Shown: positions 16,393 to 25,429 of the stretch, piece after piece
How the letters are laid out: the number at the start of each line of letters is the position of its first letter
Numbering within the stretch: the stretch's first letter is position 1
The notes under the pieces: model-generated
Told to the model about the DNA's origin: nothing
The model's input: only the letters and a program-made list of their open reading frames with translations
The model's database searches: none
Position numbers and translations under genes: made by a program
NCBI GenBank assembly: GCA_965220045.1
Contig: OZ244803.1
Location: 3,313,993 to 3,377,992 of the forward strand
DNA: 64,000 nt
From: VXOZ01 sp965220045
GTDB taxonomy: Bacteria > Chloroflexota > UBA11872 > VXOZ01
Direction of reading: 5' to 3'

Positions 16393-18287
16393 GAGACGAT
16401 TCCTTGCGTTTCCATGAGCAGAACGAAGAGCGCGAGCAAGGCGAGCATGGCAATGGCAATGTAGTAGCGTCGTTCCGCTGCGGTCGAGGTTCTGCCGAGA
16501 AAGGACAGACTACGCCCCAGGAGAAGCAGCAGTCCGTTTGGCGGCACCAAGAGCCGGTCCGCGGCGCCGCCAATTGCCCGGGTTATCGATACCAGTTGCC
16601 GCCGGTCCCGCGGGTGCATGCGCCGTAAGAGCAGCACGGCAATCAGGCCGACCCCGCCGACGAGGGCCGTGGAAAGCGTGCTGGGCAGCAGGTGCGCCGC
16701 CCAGGAAAACACCGCTGCTTGCGGCACGGCAGCATGGCTGATCGTAGTCACCGCGGGCCAGACGAGCGCGGAGAATTGCCACTGCAGCACGAACATGACA
16801 ACGCCCCCGGCCACAATGAGCCACAGGAGATTGCTTTGGTCGAGCAGGGCTTCCGAGCGCCGCACCGCGGTGAGAGGCGGGTTTATGAACAGACGCTGCA
16901 TCCAACGCCCGAAAGTGACGATAACAGTGATCCCGAAAAGGATGATGAGGGCCTGCATGGGAATGGCCCACACCTCCCTTTCAATCGCGGAAAAGAGGAA
17001 GGAGCGCGAGGCAGCGCTCAAGGGGAGCACCACGCCCGCGAGCGCGGCAATGCCGATGACGACGGTAGCCGCCGGCAAGGCCCAGACTGCCCGTTGACTC
17101 TGGCGGCTGATCGCGAGGAGCGACGGCCCCGCCGCCGCGACCAGCGCCATGCCGATGCTGCCGCTGAAGACGATCAACGCGGCGGCAGCCATTGATTCGT
17201 ACGTGCCCACGGCCACCGCCACGGCAACGAGCCCGGCGTGGCCTATCCAGTTCACGGCGAGCAGCGACGCCAGTCTGCCCATGGCGAGCATCGCGGCCAC
17301 CGAGAGCGCCAGACTCACGGCGCCGACGATGAGCAACGGGTTCGACCAGGGGATGAACGGTTCCGGACCGGCGAGCACAAGAAATCGCGCGACAACGTAC
17401 AGGGTTCCGAGCAGCATCACACCGGCCACATTCGCGTATATGGGCGCCAGGTGACTGCGCAACGATGCCGCCCAGCCGTGAAACGGGGGCCAACTCGCAC
17501 GGGCAGCCACTGAGGCGAGCACTAGACCTACCACCAGCGCGTCAAAGACGCCGGCCGGGATGTCTGCGTAGAGATATTGGTCGCTGCGACGGGAAATGAT
17601 TAGAATTGCCGCCAGGAGGCCGTAGCCGGAAAAGTGGCTGACCATGAGCAAACGCAGCGCCGCCGCGTTCACCTGGGGGCGTTCCTCTCGCGGCAGGACC
17701 GCCAGAATGTAGTTGGTCAGCCCCAGCGCTTCCCAGAATACATAGAGGAAGAGCAAGTTTGCGGAGAGCACCAAGCCCCCGTAGGCACAGAGCGTGAGCA
17801 AGACGCAGGCGTAGGCCCGTCCCATTTGATCGCGGGGCAGGTGGGCGGCCGGCAGGATCCAAAGAAAGCAGAGCAGCATCGCCGCGCCCAGCCAGAGAAA
17901 GAGCACGCTGACGGAATCCAGCTGAAAGGCCAGCACAATCGCGTTGTTGAGGAGTTCTAGCCAGGCTCCGAACTCGGCGGCCAGCGCAGTCTCGCCGCGG
18001 ACTGAGGCGTGGATGGAGACTTGAGCCAGGACCCCGGCGATGGCAACGGTCGCGATGATGGGATAGGCCTCGATCCAGGCGTTGGAGAGTCGCAGCGCGA
18101 CAACGAGGGGCCGCAGCCAGCGCCAGCGGAGCAGGCGTTGCTGCAACCAGGTGCTGCCCCGCACGACGTAGTCCGCGCCAATGAGCAGCAGACTGAGGCT
18201 GAGGAGTACCGCTACCGGCACGATCAGCCAGGGATGCGGCACATTGATGGCTAGATTCTGCACAGGCGCTGGGCTTTCGAACTGCAA
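16389..18287 (-). CDS. Large complex I/Mrp-type membrane subunit (NuoL/HyfB-like)
   Basis: About 632 residues with many transmembrane helices. The conserved glutamate segment LFLYVFWEALGLTNYIL matches the TM5 Glu motif of NuoL/MrpA proteins, and WPPFHGWAASLRSHLAPIYANVAG corresponds to the PFHxWLPxAxxxPTPVSA block in divergent form. The start is uncertain: the frame is open to 18506, but that would overlap ubiD (stop at 18425), and no good ribosome binding site is seen. TTG at 18287 or GTG at 18242 are the options before the first helix (WLIVPVAVLLSLSLLLIG). The gene follows ubiD closely on the same strand. Confidence 0.75.
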   Translation of the reverse strand: MQFESPAPVQNLAINVPHPWLIVPVAVLLSLSLLLIGADYVVRGSTWLQQRLLRWRWLRPLVVALRLSNAWIEAYPIIATVAIAGVLAQVSIHASVRGETALAAEFGAWLELLNNAIVLAFQLDSVSVLFLWLGAAMLLCFLWILPAAHLPRDQMGRAYACVLLTLCAYGGLVLSANLLFLYVFWEALGLTNYILAVLPREERPQVNAAALRLLMVSHFSGYGLLAAILIISRRSDQYLYADIPAGVFDALVVGLVLASVAARASWPPFHGWAASLRSHLAPIYANVAGVMLLGTLYVVARFLVLAGPEPFIPWSNPLLIVGAVSLALSVAAMLAMGRLASLLAVNWIGHAGLVAVAVAVGTYESMAAAALIVFSGSIGMALVAAAGPSLLAISRQSQRAVWALPAATVVIGIAALAGVVLPLSAASRSFLFSAIEREVWAIPMQALIILFGITVIVTFGRWMQRLFINPPLTAVRRSEALLDQSNLLWLIVAGGVVMFVLQWQFSALVWPAVTTISHAAVPQAAVFSWAAHLLPSTLSTALVGGVGLIAVLLLRRMHPRDRRQLVSITRAIGGAADRLLVPPNGLLLLLGRSLSFLGRTSTAAERRYYIAIAMLALLALFVLLMETQGIVS

Positions 18288-18424
18288 TACGTCTGCTGCT
18301 GCGCCACCCGCAAAGCACAGGTACGCAGGATTGCCAGGCTCTATTGTATGCGAGTTACCGCCAGCGCGCCTGCCGGGGCCGGTGTCCTGCCAGCGTGCGC
18401 TTGGTGCAAGTGAGCGGCACGAGG

Positions 18425-19891
18425 CTACGGGATGCGGAAGTATTCCTGCCAGCGGCGCGTCACCAGCTCCGTGATCTCCGGGCTCATCACGATGTCCGGC
18501 GGCCACTCGCGGGTAAAGCCCTCCTCCGCCGTCTTGCGGGTGGCGTCCACGCCCATCTTGCCGCCGTAGTTCGGCAGCGGCGCCGCGTGGTCCAGCGAAT
18601 CTACCGGCCCTTCCACTATGACCGTATCCCGCTTCCAGTCTACGTTGTTCCCCATGCGAAAGAGCACCTCGGACGTATCCTGCACGTCAATGTCGTCATC
18701 CACCACCACGATGAACTTGACGCACATCATCTGGTGCAGGCTCCACAGGGCGTACATGGTCTTGCGGGCGTGACCGGGAAAGCGCTTCTTGATAGAAACG
18801 AAGACGATGTTGTGGAAGACGCCTTCATCCGGCAGCGCGATGTCGGCCACCTCCGGGACCATCATCTTGATGAGGGGCAGGAAGATACGCTCGGTGGCCT
18901 TGCCCATGAAAATGTCTTCCATTGGTGGGCGACCTACCACAGTGGTTACGTAAATGGGATCGCGCCGGTGCGTGATGGCGGTGATGTGAAAGACCGGGTA
19001 CTCGTCCGCTAGCGAATAGTAGCCGGTGTGGTCACCAAAGGGCCCTTCTGTGGCGTATTCACCCGGCTCCACGTAGCCCTCCAGCACGATCTCGCTGTTG
19101 GCGGGTACCATCACGTCCACGGTCTTGCCTTTGACGAGTTGGACGGGTCCGCCGCGCAGGAACCCGGCGAAGAGAAACTCATCGATCCCCTGCGGCAGCG
19201 GAGCGGTGCCGGAGTACACCGCCGCCGGTTCCGCGCCGAGCGCTACCGCCAGTTGCAGGCGTTCCTTCTTCTGCACGCTGTCGTCGTAGTGCTCGCGGCC
19301 GCCCTTATGGCGCTGCCAGTGCATGGCCGTGGTGTTCTTGCTGAGCACCTGCATGCGGTAGCAGCCCACGTTGCGCTTGCCGGTATTGGGATCGTAGCTG
19401 CAAACGAGGGGTAGGGTGATGTATTTGCCGGCGTCGAGCGGCCAGCACTTGATGACGGGCAGCATGCCGAGGTCCACGTCGTTGCCGGTCAGCACCACTT
19501 CCTGGCACGGCGCGGCATTCACGACCTTGGGCGCAATGCGGGATAGTTTGAGCAGTTCGCCGCCGGCCTGCAACTTGGCGGCGAACCCTTCCGGCGGGCC
19601 GCCGAGTGCGATGCCGAGCAGGTTTTCTAGTTTCTGCGGGAGTTCTGCCCACGAATCGGAGCCGAGCGCCCATGCTGTGCGCTGCTCCGAGCCGAAGGTG
19701 TTGATGAGCAGCGGCATGTCGGAGCCCTGCACGTTCTCGAAGAGCAGCGCGGGCCCACCGGCTTTGGTGACCCGGTCGGTGATTTCCGTGATCTCCAGCT
19801 CGGGGTCTACCGGGGCCGTTATGCGCTGCAATTCCCCTTTGCCTTCAAGAAACGTGACAAACTCACGGAGGTCTTTGAACGTGGGTGGCAT
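18425..19891 (-). CDS. UbiD family decarboxylase
   Basis: Prenylated-FMN-dependent (de)carboxylase, 488 residues, full length. The cofactor-binding block GKRNVGCYRMQVLSKNTTAM lies near residues 171-190 and the hallmark PGEYATEGPFGDHTGYYS near 276-293. It is related to enzymes of ubiquinone and menaquinone synthesis and of aromatic acid decarboxylation. Start ATG at 19891 (MPPTFKDLREFV); the upstream AAAGGG is rather far (about 17 bases). No ubiX flavin prenyltransferase is seen here. Position upstream of complex-I-like subunits hints at a quinone link, which is only an inference. Confidence 0.9.
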   Translation of the reverse strand: MPPTFKDLREFVTFLEGKGELQRITAPVDPELEITEITDRVTKAGGPALLFENVQGSDMPLLINTFGSEQRTAWALGSDSWAELPQKLENLLGIALGGPPEGFAAKLQAGGELLKLSRIAPKVVNAAPCQEVVLTGNDVDLGMLPVIKCWPLDAGKYITLPLVCSYDPNTGKRNVGCYRMQVLSKNTTAMHWQRHKGGREHYDDSVQKKERLQLAVALGAEPAAVYSGTAPLPQGIDEFLFAGFLRGGPVQLVKGKTVDVMVPANSEIVLEGYVEPGEYATEGPFGDHTGYYSLADEYPVFHITAITHRRDPIYVTTVVGRPPMEDIFMGKATERIFLPLIKMMVPEVADIALPDEGVFHNIVFVSIKKRFPGHARKTMYALWSLHQMMCVKFIVVVDDDIDVQDTSEVLFRMGNNVDWKRDTVIVEGPVDSLDHAAPLPNYGGKMGVDATRKTAEEGFTREWPPDIVMSPEITELVTRRWQEYFRIP

Positions 19892-20133
19892 CGGTTGTGT
19901 TCGCTACCCTTTCAACTTTGCCAAACGTCGCAGATTCCAAACTTGTACCGACCCTCTCCCAAGGGAGGGCTTTAAATGCCTCCGGCCAGGATCACAAGAC
20001 ACCGGCTCTTGCCGTAGCATAAGGAGACTGTACAGACCCCCGGGCCGCTAGCGTGCGGTCATCACGCTTCTGCTATCCCGGTTTACTGATAACACTTAGT
20101 GTTTCCTGCCTATACAGCTTCAATGCATCTTTA

Positions 20134-21639
20134 CTAGCGGCAATTCGGATAGTCGGGATCCGGAGTGCCGCCGCTGGACGGCAGCGCCTGTCCAAGCATC
20201 ACGTTAGCTGCCCAACCCTCAGACGCCGTCGTCACGTCGCACCAGTAGTAACCACGCGACTGGAACGTCGGGATGTCGGGAATGTGCCGCCACGCGCCAC
20301 CCGTGTAGACGTAGATCGGGTCGCCAGCCTTCACCAGTTGGTTCGGCGCCGGGTGCATGTAATCCAGCGGAATCGCATTCAGCACATCCGATGGAACATT
20401 GTAGAAGTCCAGCACGGAAGTCCAGTCAATGCTGCCCACATGAGGACTGGAAGACGAGATCCAGACACGCACGATCATGTCGTCCGACTCACGGTTCACC
20501 ACTGCGTACGTCTGACCAAGGTCATTGTCGCGGATGTAACCGTTCATATGCGGCTCCAGCATGCCGTCGGCAGTCAGAATACCAACGCCAAGACTGAAGT
20601 CGGCGCCGCCGTCATGCCGCTCGATGTCGATGAGGTTGCCCTCACCCTTCGTCACCGTCGCCGACTCGGTCATGCCGACGCTCGTGTCCTGCATGGCTTC
20701 CGGCTCAGGTGCCGGTGGCGCCAAGGTGAAGGTGCCCTTCTGGCTCTCATCGTCAGGCAGTGGTTTTGCCCTAATAGAGTAGCCAAGGTCTGTCGCCGCA
20801 ATCACAACGGCATAAGAGAATTCGACGCTCGCAGCATCGATGTCATCCTGCACCAGCGTGTATTCGTTCGACTGCTCCGCACTCACAGAGTTGCTCTGCA
20901 GGGCCGCCAGGGTGAATACCGACACGGGGACCGCACCACCGACATCGTTACCGTCCTCATCCTTCAACTGCTTGCGGATGATGAGGGGCTTGGCAATCAC
21001 CGCAAACTTGCCGGTTTCCCAACTCACCGTGAACTTGACCTTCTCGCCCGCGGCAATTTCGTCAGGCCGGTCCATAGCAACGTTCACTGTCACTAACGAA
21101 TAGCCGTCGTCGGGGCCCGGATCCTTGGTCACAACAACATCAACGATGTTGCTCGTAATCCTGACAACATCGGCACCGTGGTGACCATCAGTTTGTGTGC
21201 CGTCGTCAGTAAGGCTAGTGGCTGGTATAAGGAGCATGAACTGAACGGGAATTGTGCGCTGCTGGGCGTCACCCAACTCACTTTCATGCACCCGATACTC
21301 GAACTCCTGCAACTGCGCAACCGGATTGTCAGCAGTAAGGGCAGATTCAAGTAGCTTATTCGAGGCACTCTGCGAGTCATTGACACCAAGTTCTCCATCA
21401 CCGTCGGCGTCATAAAAATACACACTACCCACCGCGGTTGGAATTCCGATATCATGCTGAAGCCGTTCAACGATGACGAGGAATTTCAGCCAATCACCGG
21501 GATGCACCGGATCCTCGCTATCGACGCGGTGGATGGTGATCCTGGCAACATCTCCTTCATGCGCCGACGCCACTAGGAAGCCGGTTGCACTCAGAATTAG
21601 CGCAGTGAATACACTCAGCAAGCGATAGAATGTCCTCAC
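20134..21639 (-). CDS. Secreted protein of unknown function with Ca-binding-like loop
   Basis: About 501 residues. A clear signal peptide (FYRLLSVFTALILSATGFLVASA, cleavage likely after ASA) is followed by beta-rich sequence. DADGDGELGVND is an EF-hand or dockerin-like calcium loop. The C-terminal 90 residues contain AGDPIYVYTGGAWRHIPDIP and GYYWCDVTTASEG, a Trp/Cys-rich module. GTG at 21639 has AGAGG at good spacing; GTG at 21645 is the alternative. It is flanked by gaps of about 240 and 650 bases, so it is a single unit. The family is not recognised; it probably acts outside the membrane. Confidence 0.65.
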   Translation of the reverse strand: MRTFYRLLSVFTALILSATGFLVASAHEGDVARITIHRVDSEDPVHPGDWLKFLVIVERLQHDIGIPTAVGSVYFYDADGDGELGVNDSQSASNKLLESALTADNPVAQLQEFEYRVHESELGDAQQRTIPVQFMLLIPATSLTDDGTQTDGHHGADVVRITSNIVDVVVTKDPGPDDGYSLVTVNVAMDRPDEIAAGEKVKFTVSWETGKFAVIAKPLIIRKQLKDEDGNDVGGAVPVSVFTLAALQSNSVSAEQSNEYTLVQDDIDAASVEFSYAVVIAATDLGYSIRAKPLPDDESQKGTFTLAPPAPEPEAMQDTSVGMTESATVTKGEGNLIDIERHDGGADFSLGVGILTADGMLEPHMNGYIRDNDLGQTYAVVNRESDDMIVRVWISSSSPHVGSIDWTSVLDFYNVPSDVLNAIPLDYMHPAPNQLVKAGDPIYVYTGGAWRHIPDIPTFQSRGYYWCDVTTASEGWAANVMLGQALPSSGGTPDPDYPNCR

Positions 21640-22285
21640 AGCCACCTCTCTTCAATAAATCGAAACCGCGAATAGTCACCAAAAGAATACCAGACAATAT
21701 CCGGCGTTTGCATACGTACTCTCCTCATTATGACGGCTATTCCGCGCTCGGGTGGATTCTTGCGTATGTGTCTCATTCTCCGGCTGGTAGAGTAGGGAGT
21801 TCGTCGTCGGCTTGGTCGGTAGCGTTGGAAGCACGGTACGCTAATGCAGAGCACATCTCTCTGATCTTCATGCGCGACTAACGCGCTGGCAATCCTGCCG
21901 CGACGTCCGGCATGGCGAGCGCACACCCATCGGACTTCAGCTAAAGTGCAGCAGGTCGCCGCGTGCTAGCAAGAGGTTCACGCGCCGGAGGCAGTGCATC
22001 TTTTTCGAGCCATGATGGGCTCTTACGCCAACCTTCAGCGCTGCCTGGCACCTGCAATCCGAATGAACGAAGCCAGATTGGATAAACCAATCGCTGACCC
22101 AAGCTTCTTCCGATGGGCAGTGGGCTCTAATCCGATCCAAGTTACAGCAGTTCGACATAAATTAGCAAATGCCACCATAGCTACCCTCAGTGGACCCGGT
22201 GCCGTCCACTGTTCGGCGAGGCAGGCTCATCCGCCAGGGCTTGGATTGGTCCAGCGTGAAGAGCACTGCCCTGTCTTTCATTGCG
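21640..22285. other. Intergenic stretch with no recognised feature
   Basis: About 645 bases. Short open frames on both strands have no family resemblance and no ribosome binding sites. The composition is less GC-rich than the surrounding genes. The palindromic repeats common elsewhere are absent. It probably holds the promoter of the secreted-protein gene (minus strand) near 21650-21720. Confidence 0.5.
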
Positions 22286-22960
22286 CTACAGCATTTCCAT
22301 GTCTTGCCGTGCCCGCACAATGGCTGCCCGCATTGCCCGGGTGGCAGCGGTGACACGCGCAAATTTTGCATTGAGGTTTTGCCAGTCCAGGAGTCCCGCG
22401 CCAACACCGAGTGCCAGGGCGCCGCTCTTAATGTACGTACCTGCGTTCTCGACCGTGATCCCACCCGTCGGCAGCAATGGTATCTGACCGAAAGGCCCTT
22501 GCAGATCCCTGAAGAACTGCGGCCCGACGATATTCGCGGGAAAGACCTTCACGATGTCCGCGCCTGCCCGCAGAGCCGTGAAGACCTCGGTAGGAGTGAA
22601 CGCGCCGGGCACCACCATGCAGTCATGCTCGTTGGCAAAGCGGACGATCTCGGTGTCGAGATGCGGCGAGACGAAAAACGCGGCGCCCGCGGCCAGTGCA
22701 TTCTCAGCATCGGCTACCGAGAGCACCGTGCCGGCGCCGATTGCCATCTGCTCGCCCAGCGCGTCATGCAACGCGGCAATCATGTCCAACGCGTGGGGCG
22801 TATTGAGCGTGATTTCCATTACGTCCACGTCCGCCGCCAGCAGCGCCTCGCCAATGGGCACCGCCCACGCCGGGGGCACGCCACGGATGATCATGACCAT
22901 CCCGGCGTCCTTGGTGCGCGCTACCTGCGCCTGCGCGCGCGTGCGTTGCAGTGTCTGCAT
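22286..22960 (-). CDS. eda: KDPG/KHG aldolase (2-dehydro-3-deoxy-phosphogluconate aldolase)
   Basis: Class I aldolase, 224 residues. Catalytic features: the Glu region VMEITLNTP, FFVSPHLDTE, the Schiff-base lysine in DIVKVFPANIVGPQF and the phosphate-binding LLPTGGITVEN. Reaction: cleavage of 2-keto-3-deoxy-6-phosphogluconate (or 4-hydroxy-2-oxoglutarate) to pyruvate plus an aldehyde, as in the Entner-Doudoroff pathway. ATG at 22960 has AAGGCAGGA upstream. No kinase or dehydratase partner is adjacent, so the real substrate may be a related 2-keto-3-deoxy sugar acid. Confidence 0.9.
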   Translation of the reverse strand: MQTLQRTRAQAQVARTKDAGMVMIIRGVPPAWAVPIGEALLAADVDVMEITLNTPHALDMIAALHDALGEQMAIGAGTVLSVADAENALAAGAAFFVSPHLDTEIVRFANEHDCMVVPGAFTPTEVFTALRAGADIVKVFPANIVGPQFFRDLQGPFGQIPLLPTGGITVENAGTYIKSGALALGVGAGLLDWQNLNAKFARVTAATRAMRAAIVRARQDMEML

Positions 22961-23393
22961 AGTCCTGCCTTAGTTGGGCTGCTTGCGTGTGGCCTTGGCG
23001 GTCTTTCGCCGCTCGTTACTTCCTAATACTATAAACTACTTGCCGCCACTTTTTGCGTTGTGCCGCGTGCTCGGTTCTTGTTGCGTGCAATGCCCTCTGG
23101 TGATGGAGTATTTTGGCGCACATGTGCGGGTCGGTTGGAGTTGAGCCGGCTCCGGCCTTTTGCCCTCACCCCGACCCTCTCCCACAGGAGACCTTTGCGT
23201 AATCCCCGCTGCCGCGAGGCAGTCCCCTCTCCCTCAGGGAAAGGGGGTTACGCTTTTACCTCGGGGCCTAGTTATGCAAAGGTCTCCACAGAGAGAGGGA
23301 GTTCTGTCGCCTACATGTGGAGTTATGCCAAGGTTTTCATACGGAGAGGGGTTTTTCGCCCAGCGTTGCGGGTTTTGCCAAAGTCTGCAAGCG
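22961..23393. repeat. Intergenic region with a CCCTCACCC...AGGGAGAGGG-type repeat
   Basis: About 430 bases without a credible gene. Near 23163-23190 and 23225-23250 there are arms of the CCCTCACCCCGACCCTCTCC / CTCAGGGAAAGGG repeat that also occurs at 26379, 30043, 33441 and 62511. AGGTCTCCACAGAGAGAGGG-type words recur in the middle. No promoter was resolved. Confidence 0.55.
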
Positions 23394-23453
23394 GTCTACG
23401 GCGCGGCGCCACAGTCTTCGGCGCAGCGCCGCAGTCTACGGCGCAGCGCCGCA
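23394..23453. repeat. Three 20-bp tandem repeats at the 3' end of the sigma factor gene
   Basis: Three units of exactly 20 bases (23394-23413, 23414-23433, 23434-23453), each close to GTCTACGGCGCAGCGCCGCA. The third unit contains the last codons (Cys-Gly-Ala-Ala-Pro) and stop of the sigma factor gene; the other two lie downstream of the stop. Each unit can fold into a small GC hairpin (GGCGCtGCGCC). The array looks like duplication of the end of the gene. Confidence 0.85.
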
Positions 23454-24140
23454 GGCTTCCAGTTGGCGGCGGAGGAGCTTTTCCGCGCGCTGGCGGATGG
23501 CGCGCACGGCTTGGGGGCTGACGCCCATGCGCGCGGCGATATCCACCACGCGGCGGTCCTGCCAGTAGATGGCGTAGAGCACCGTCTTCTGCTTGGGCGT
23601 GAGCGCCTGCAGGGCTATCTCGAGCTCGGCGTGGATGGCCGGCTCCGCCGTGGGCTTGCCTTTGCGCAAGCACTGCTCGGCGAGATAGGCCGTAATCTCG
23701 TCGCTGAGCGACTGGTTGTGGGCGGGGTCCGGCGGCGCGATGCGCCGGGAGGTGCGGCCGAAGTTGTGCACGCGCCACTTGAGCATGGTGCACATGTAGG
23801 CTTCGAAGTTGCCGTTGCGCCGGTAGTCGTACTCGTAGAGCAACTCCAGAAAGAGGCGCTGCACCTCCTGGCGGGCGTCCTCGGCCTCCGACGGACGGAA
23901 GCTCCGCTTCAGGCGCCGTATCTGGCGCTCCATGGGCAGACGCAAGCGGTCCATGAGCAGCATTTGGGCGGTGGTGTTGCCCTGCTGCGCCGCCTGCACG
24001 GTGACGAACAGTTCGTCAGGCGGGCGCGCGGGCGCCGGCTCTTTCGTCAAAGGCTGTGATTTCGTCAAAGACGCCGACTTCGTCAAAGACGCCGACTTCG
24101 TCAAGTCTGCTGACTGTGTCAAGGGCATTGTCGCTGCCAT
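23436..24140 (-). CDS. Sigma-70-like RNA polymerase sigma factor (phage-locus associated)
   Basis: 234 residues from ATG at 24140, which has AAGGAGAGGAAAG upstream. A low-complexity N-terminus contains repeated six-residue units (SASLTK) coded by an 18-bp DNA repeat near 24045-24120. Region 2-like residues follow (ARQEVQRLFLELLYEYDY, then NFEAYMCTMLKWRVHNFGRT), and a C-terminal helix-turn-helix of region 4 (QDRRVVDIAARMGVSPQAVR). No anti-sigma gene is seen. It lies next to a LexA-type repressor on the same strand and divergent from phage packaging genes, so it may drive the particle genes; that is inference. Confidence 0.75.
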   Translation of the reverse strand: MAATMPLTQSADLTKSASLTKSASLTKSQPLTKEPAPARPPDELFVTVQAAQQGNTTAQMLLMDRLRLPMERQIRRLKRSFRPSEAEDARQEVQRLFLELLYEYDYRRNGNFEAYMCTMLKWRVHNFGRTSRRIAPPDPAHNQSLSDEITAYLAEQCLRKGKPTAEPAIHAELEIALQALTPKQKTVLYAIYWQDRRVVDIAARMGVSPQAVRAIRQRAEKLLRRQLEACGAAP

Positions 24141-24391
24141 TGCTCTTTCCTCTCCTTCGTTAGCTGGAACGGTTTCTGGTATGTAACGTCGGGTTGTTCT
24201 GTGTGGCTCGTTCTTCCACGTATTCGGGATTCCCCCGTTCATCCTTCGACCCTTCGGCAAGCTCAGGACAGGCAGGCTCAGGACGAACGGGAGGAATCCT
24301 GCGCTTGTGATTCCTTACTGCCCTCTTTTCTCCGTACTGCGGGCTTCCCCCGGCGGGGGACAAGCCCCCGCGCTCCATGGTTCCCGGTTTC

Positions 24392-25030
24392 TCATGCGAA
24401 TACGCGGATCACGCCCACCACCTTGCCGAGAATGGTGATGTTGTCGCCGGGGAGCGTGGGGTAATACGGGTTGGCGGGTACCAGGAATACCTGTCCGCCG
24501 TCGCGCTGGAGGTGCTTCAGCGTGGCGGTGCCGTCCTCGCGCAGGGCCGCCACCATCTCGCCGTTCTCCGCGCCGGGTTGGGGGCGAAGGAGCACGTGGT
24601 CGCCGTCGCAGACACAGGCATCCACCATGCTGTCGCCCTGCACGCGCAGCGCGTAGACGTCCGGATGCCGGGCGAAGACGCTATCCACGGTGAGCCAGTC
24701 CTCCACGGCCTCCACCGCCTCCACGCCGGTACCGGCGGCAATGGTGCCGCGCACCGGTACGCGCGCCACGCCCAAGCCCTCCAGCATCTGCACCTGGGGC
24801 GTCAGCTCGTAGCTGCCCCAGGCCGTGCGGCGCAGGTAGCCTTTGGCCTCCAAGCGTTTCAGGTGGTGGTGCGCCGCCGCCGGTGCGCGGGCGCCGATGC
24901 AGCGGGCAATCTCTTCCAGGGTGGGCCAGCGTCCCTCCTGCTGTACGCGCGTGACAAACGTCAGCACCTGCCGCTGTTTATTGGTAAGCGGCTTACCGGC
25001 AATTTGCTCACCCATGAGCGTTTCGTTCAT
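24392..25030 (-). CDS. lexA: LexA-type S24 repressor/autopeptidase
   Basis: 212 residues. N-terminal winged helix-turn-helix (LTNKQRQVLTFVTRV to GYLRRTAWGSYELTP), cleavage site Ala-Gly in RGTIAAGTG, and the Ser-Lys dyad: Ser in VQGDSMVDA and Lys in GTATLKHLQR. DNA damage with RecA would trigger self-cleavage. ATG at 25030 (MNETLMGEQ) follows AGAGGAAGGC; an in-frame upstream start at 25048 lacks a site. It may be the host SOS regulator or a phage-type repressor. Context (sigma factor downstream, terminase divergent) favours control of the phage-derived locus. A strong promoter lies at 25401-25429. Confidence 0.85.
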   Translation of the reverse strand: MNETLMGEQIAGKPLTNKQRQVLTFVTRVQQEGRWPTLEEIARCIGARAPAAAHHHLKRLEAKGYLRRTAWGSYELTPQVQMLEGLGVARVPVRGTIAAGTGVEAVEAVEDWLTVDSVFARHPDVYALRVQGDSMVDACVCDGDHVLLRPQPGAENGEMVAALREDGTATLKHLQRDGGQVFLVPANPYYPTLPGDNITILGKVVGVIRVFA

Positions 25031-25223
25031 ATGCGCCTTCCTCTCCATCCCTGAACGCTGCTAAGCGTTAAGTCTGCTACCAGGTTTCTGCGATGCAGGG
25101 TCCGCCGCCGCGCTGCGCTTCTAATACATAAAACCTGTTCTGGAGTAAACACCCGGTTGCGTTCTTTATTCTTGTTGCGTTCCTTTTCTTAAGGTGGTTG
25201 TGCGGGTGTACTTGAGCACCACC

Positions 25224-25345
25224 ATCCCGTTCGTGCTGAGCCTGTCGAAGCATGAACGGGATGGGAACGCTATGAGTGCTAAGCACGTCCGTTCACCCTT
25301 CGACCCTTCGACAGGCTCAGGACAGGCAGGCTCAGGGCGAACGGT
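25224..25345. repeat. CTTCGACAGGCTCAGG repeats in the lexA leader
   Basis: Two copies of the dispersed repeat in opposite orientation: CGTGCTGAGCCTGTCGAAGC near 25230 and ACCCTTCGACCCTTCGACAG near 25296, the second with an internal duplication (CAGGCTCAGGACAGGCAGGC). Both lie between the lexA promoter candidate and its start codon, so they would be transcribed as 5' leader. Confidence 0.75.
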
Positions 25346-25400
25346 AAGATCGGCACCTGCTAAATCTCCTGTGTGCGCGTACTCTGCACGGCGTTTTCCT

Positions 25401-25429
25401 AGTATAGTAAATACTTTGTAAAATTACAA
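25401..25429 (-). promoter_or_regulatory. Sigma-70 promoter with overlapping inverted repeat, toward lexA
   Basis: Read on the minus strand: -35 TTGTAA (25424-25429), 17-base spacer, -10 TATACT (25401-25406). The -35 is part of an inverted repeat TTGTAA-AA-TTACAA (25416-25429), and AGTAT/ATACT (25401-25415) overlaps the -10, so both elements are covered by possible operator half-sites. The surrounding 90 bases are strikingly AT-rich. Transcription would give a leader of about 365 nt before lexA. LexA autoregulation is an inference. Confidence 0.6.

Noticed and set aside
14421..18287. DAB-type inorganic carbon transporter
   Set aside because: The NuoL-like protein is compatible, but no DabA-type zinc protein is next to it.
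21994..22353. Plus-strand frame of 119 codons in the gap before the aldolase
   Set aside because: No ribosome binding site, no family resemblance, and it overlaps the 3' end of the aldolase gene on the other strand.
22162..22464. Zinc-finger-like string CGHGKTWKCC near the aldolase end, resembling a SEC-C motif
   Set aside because: The string is the aldolase C-terminus read in another frame; the frame beyond the aldolase stop has no support and only one of the metal-binding pairs fits.
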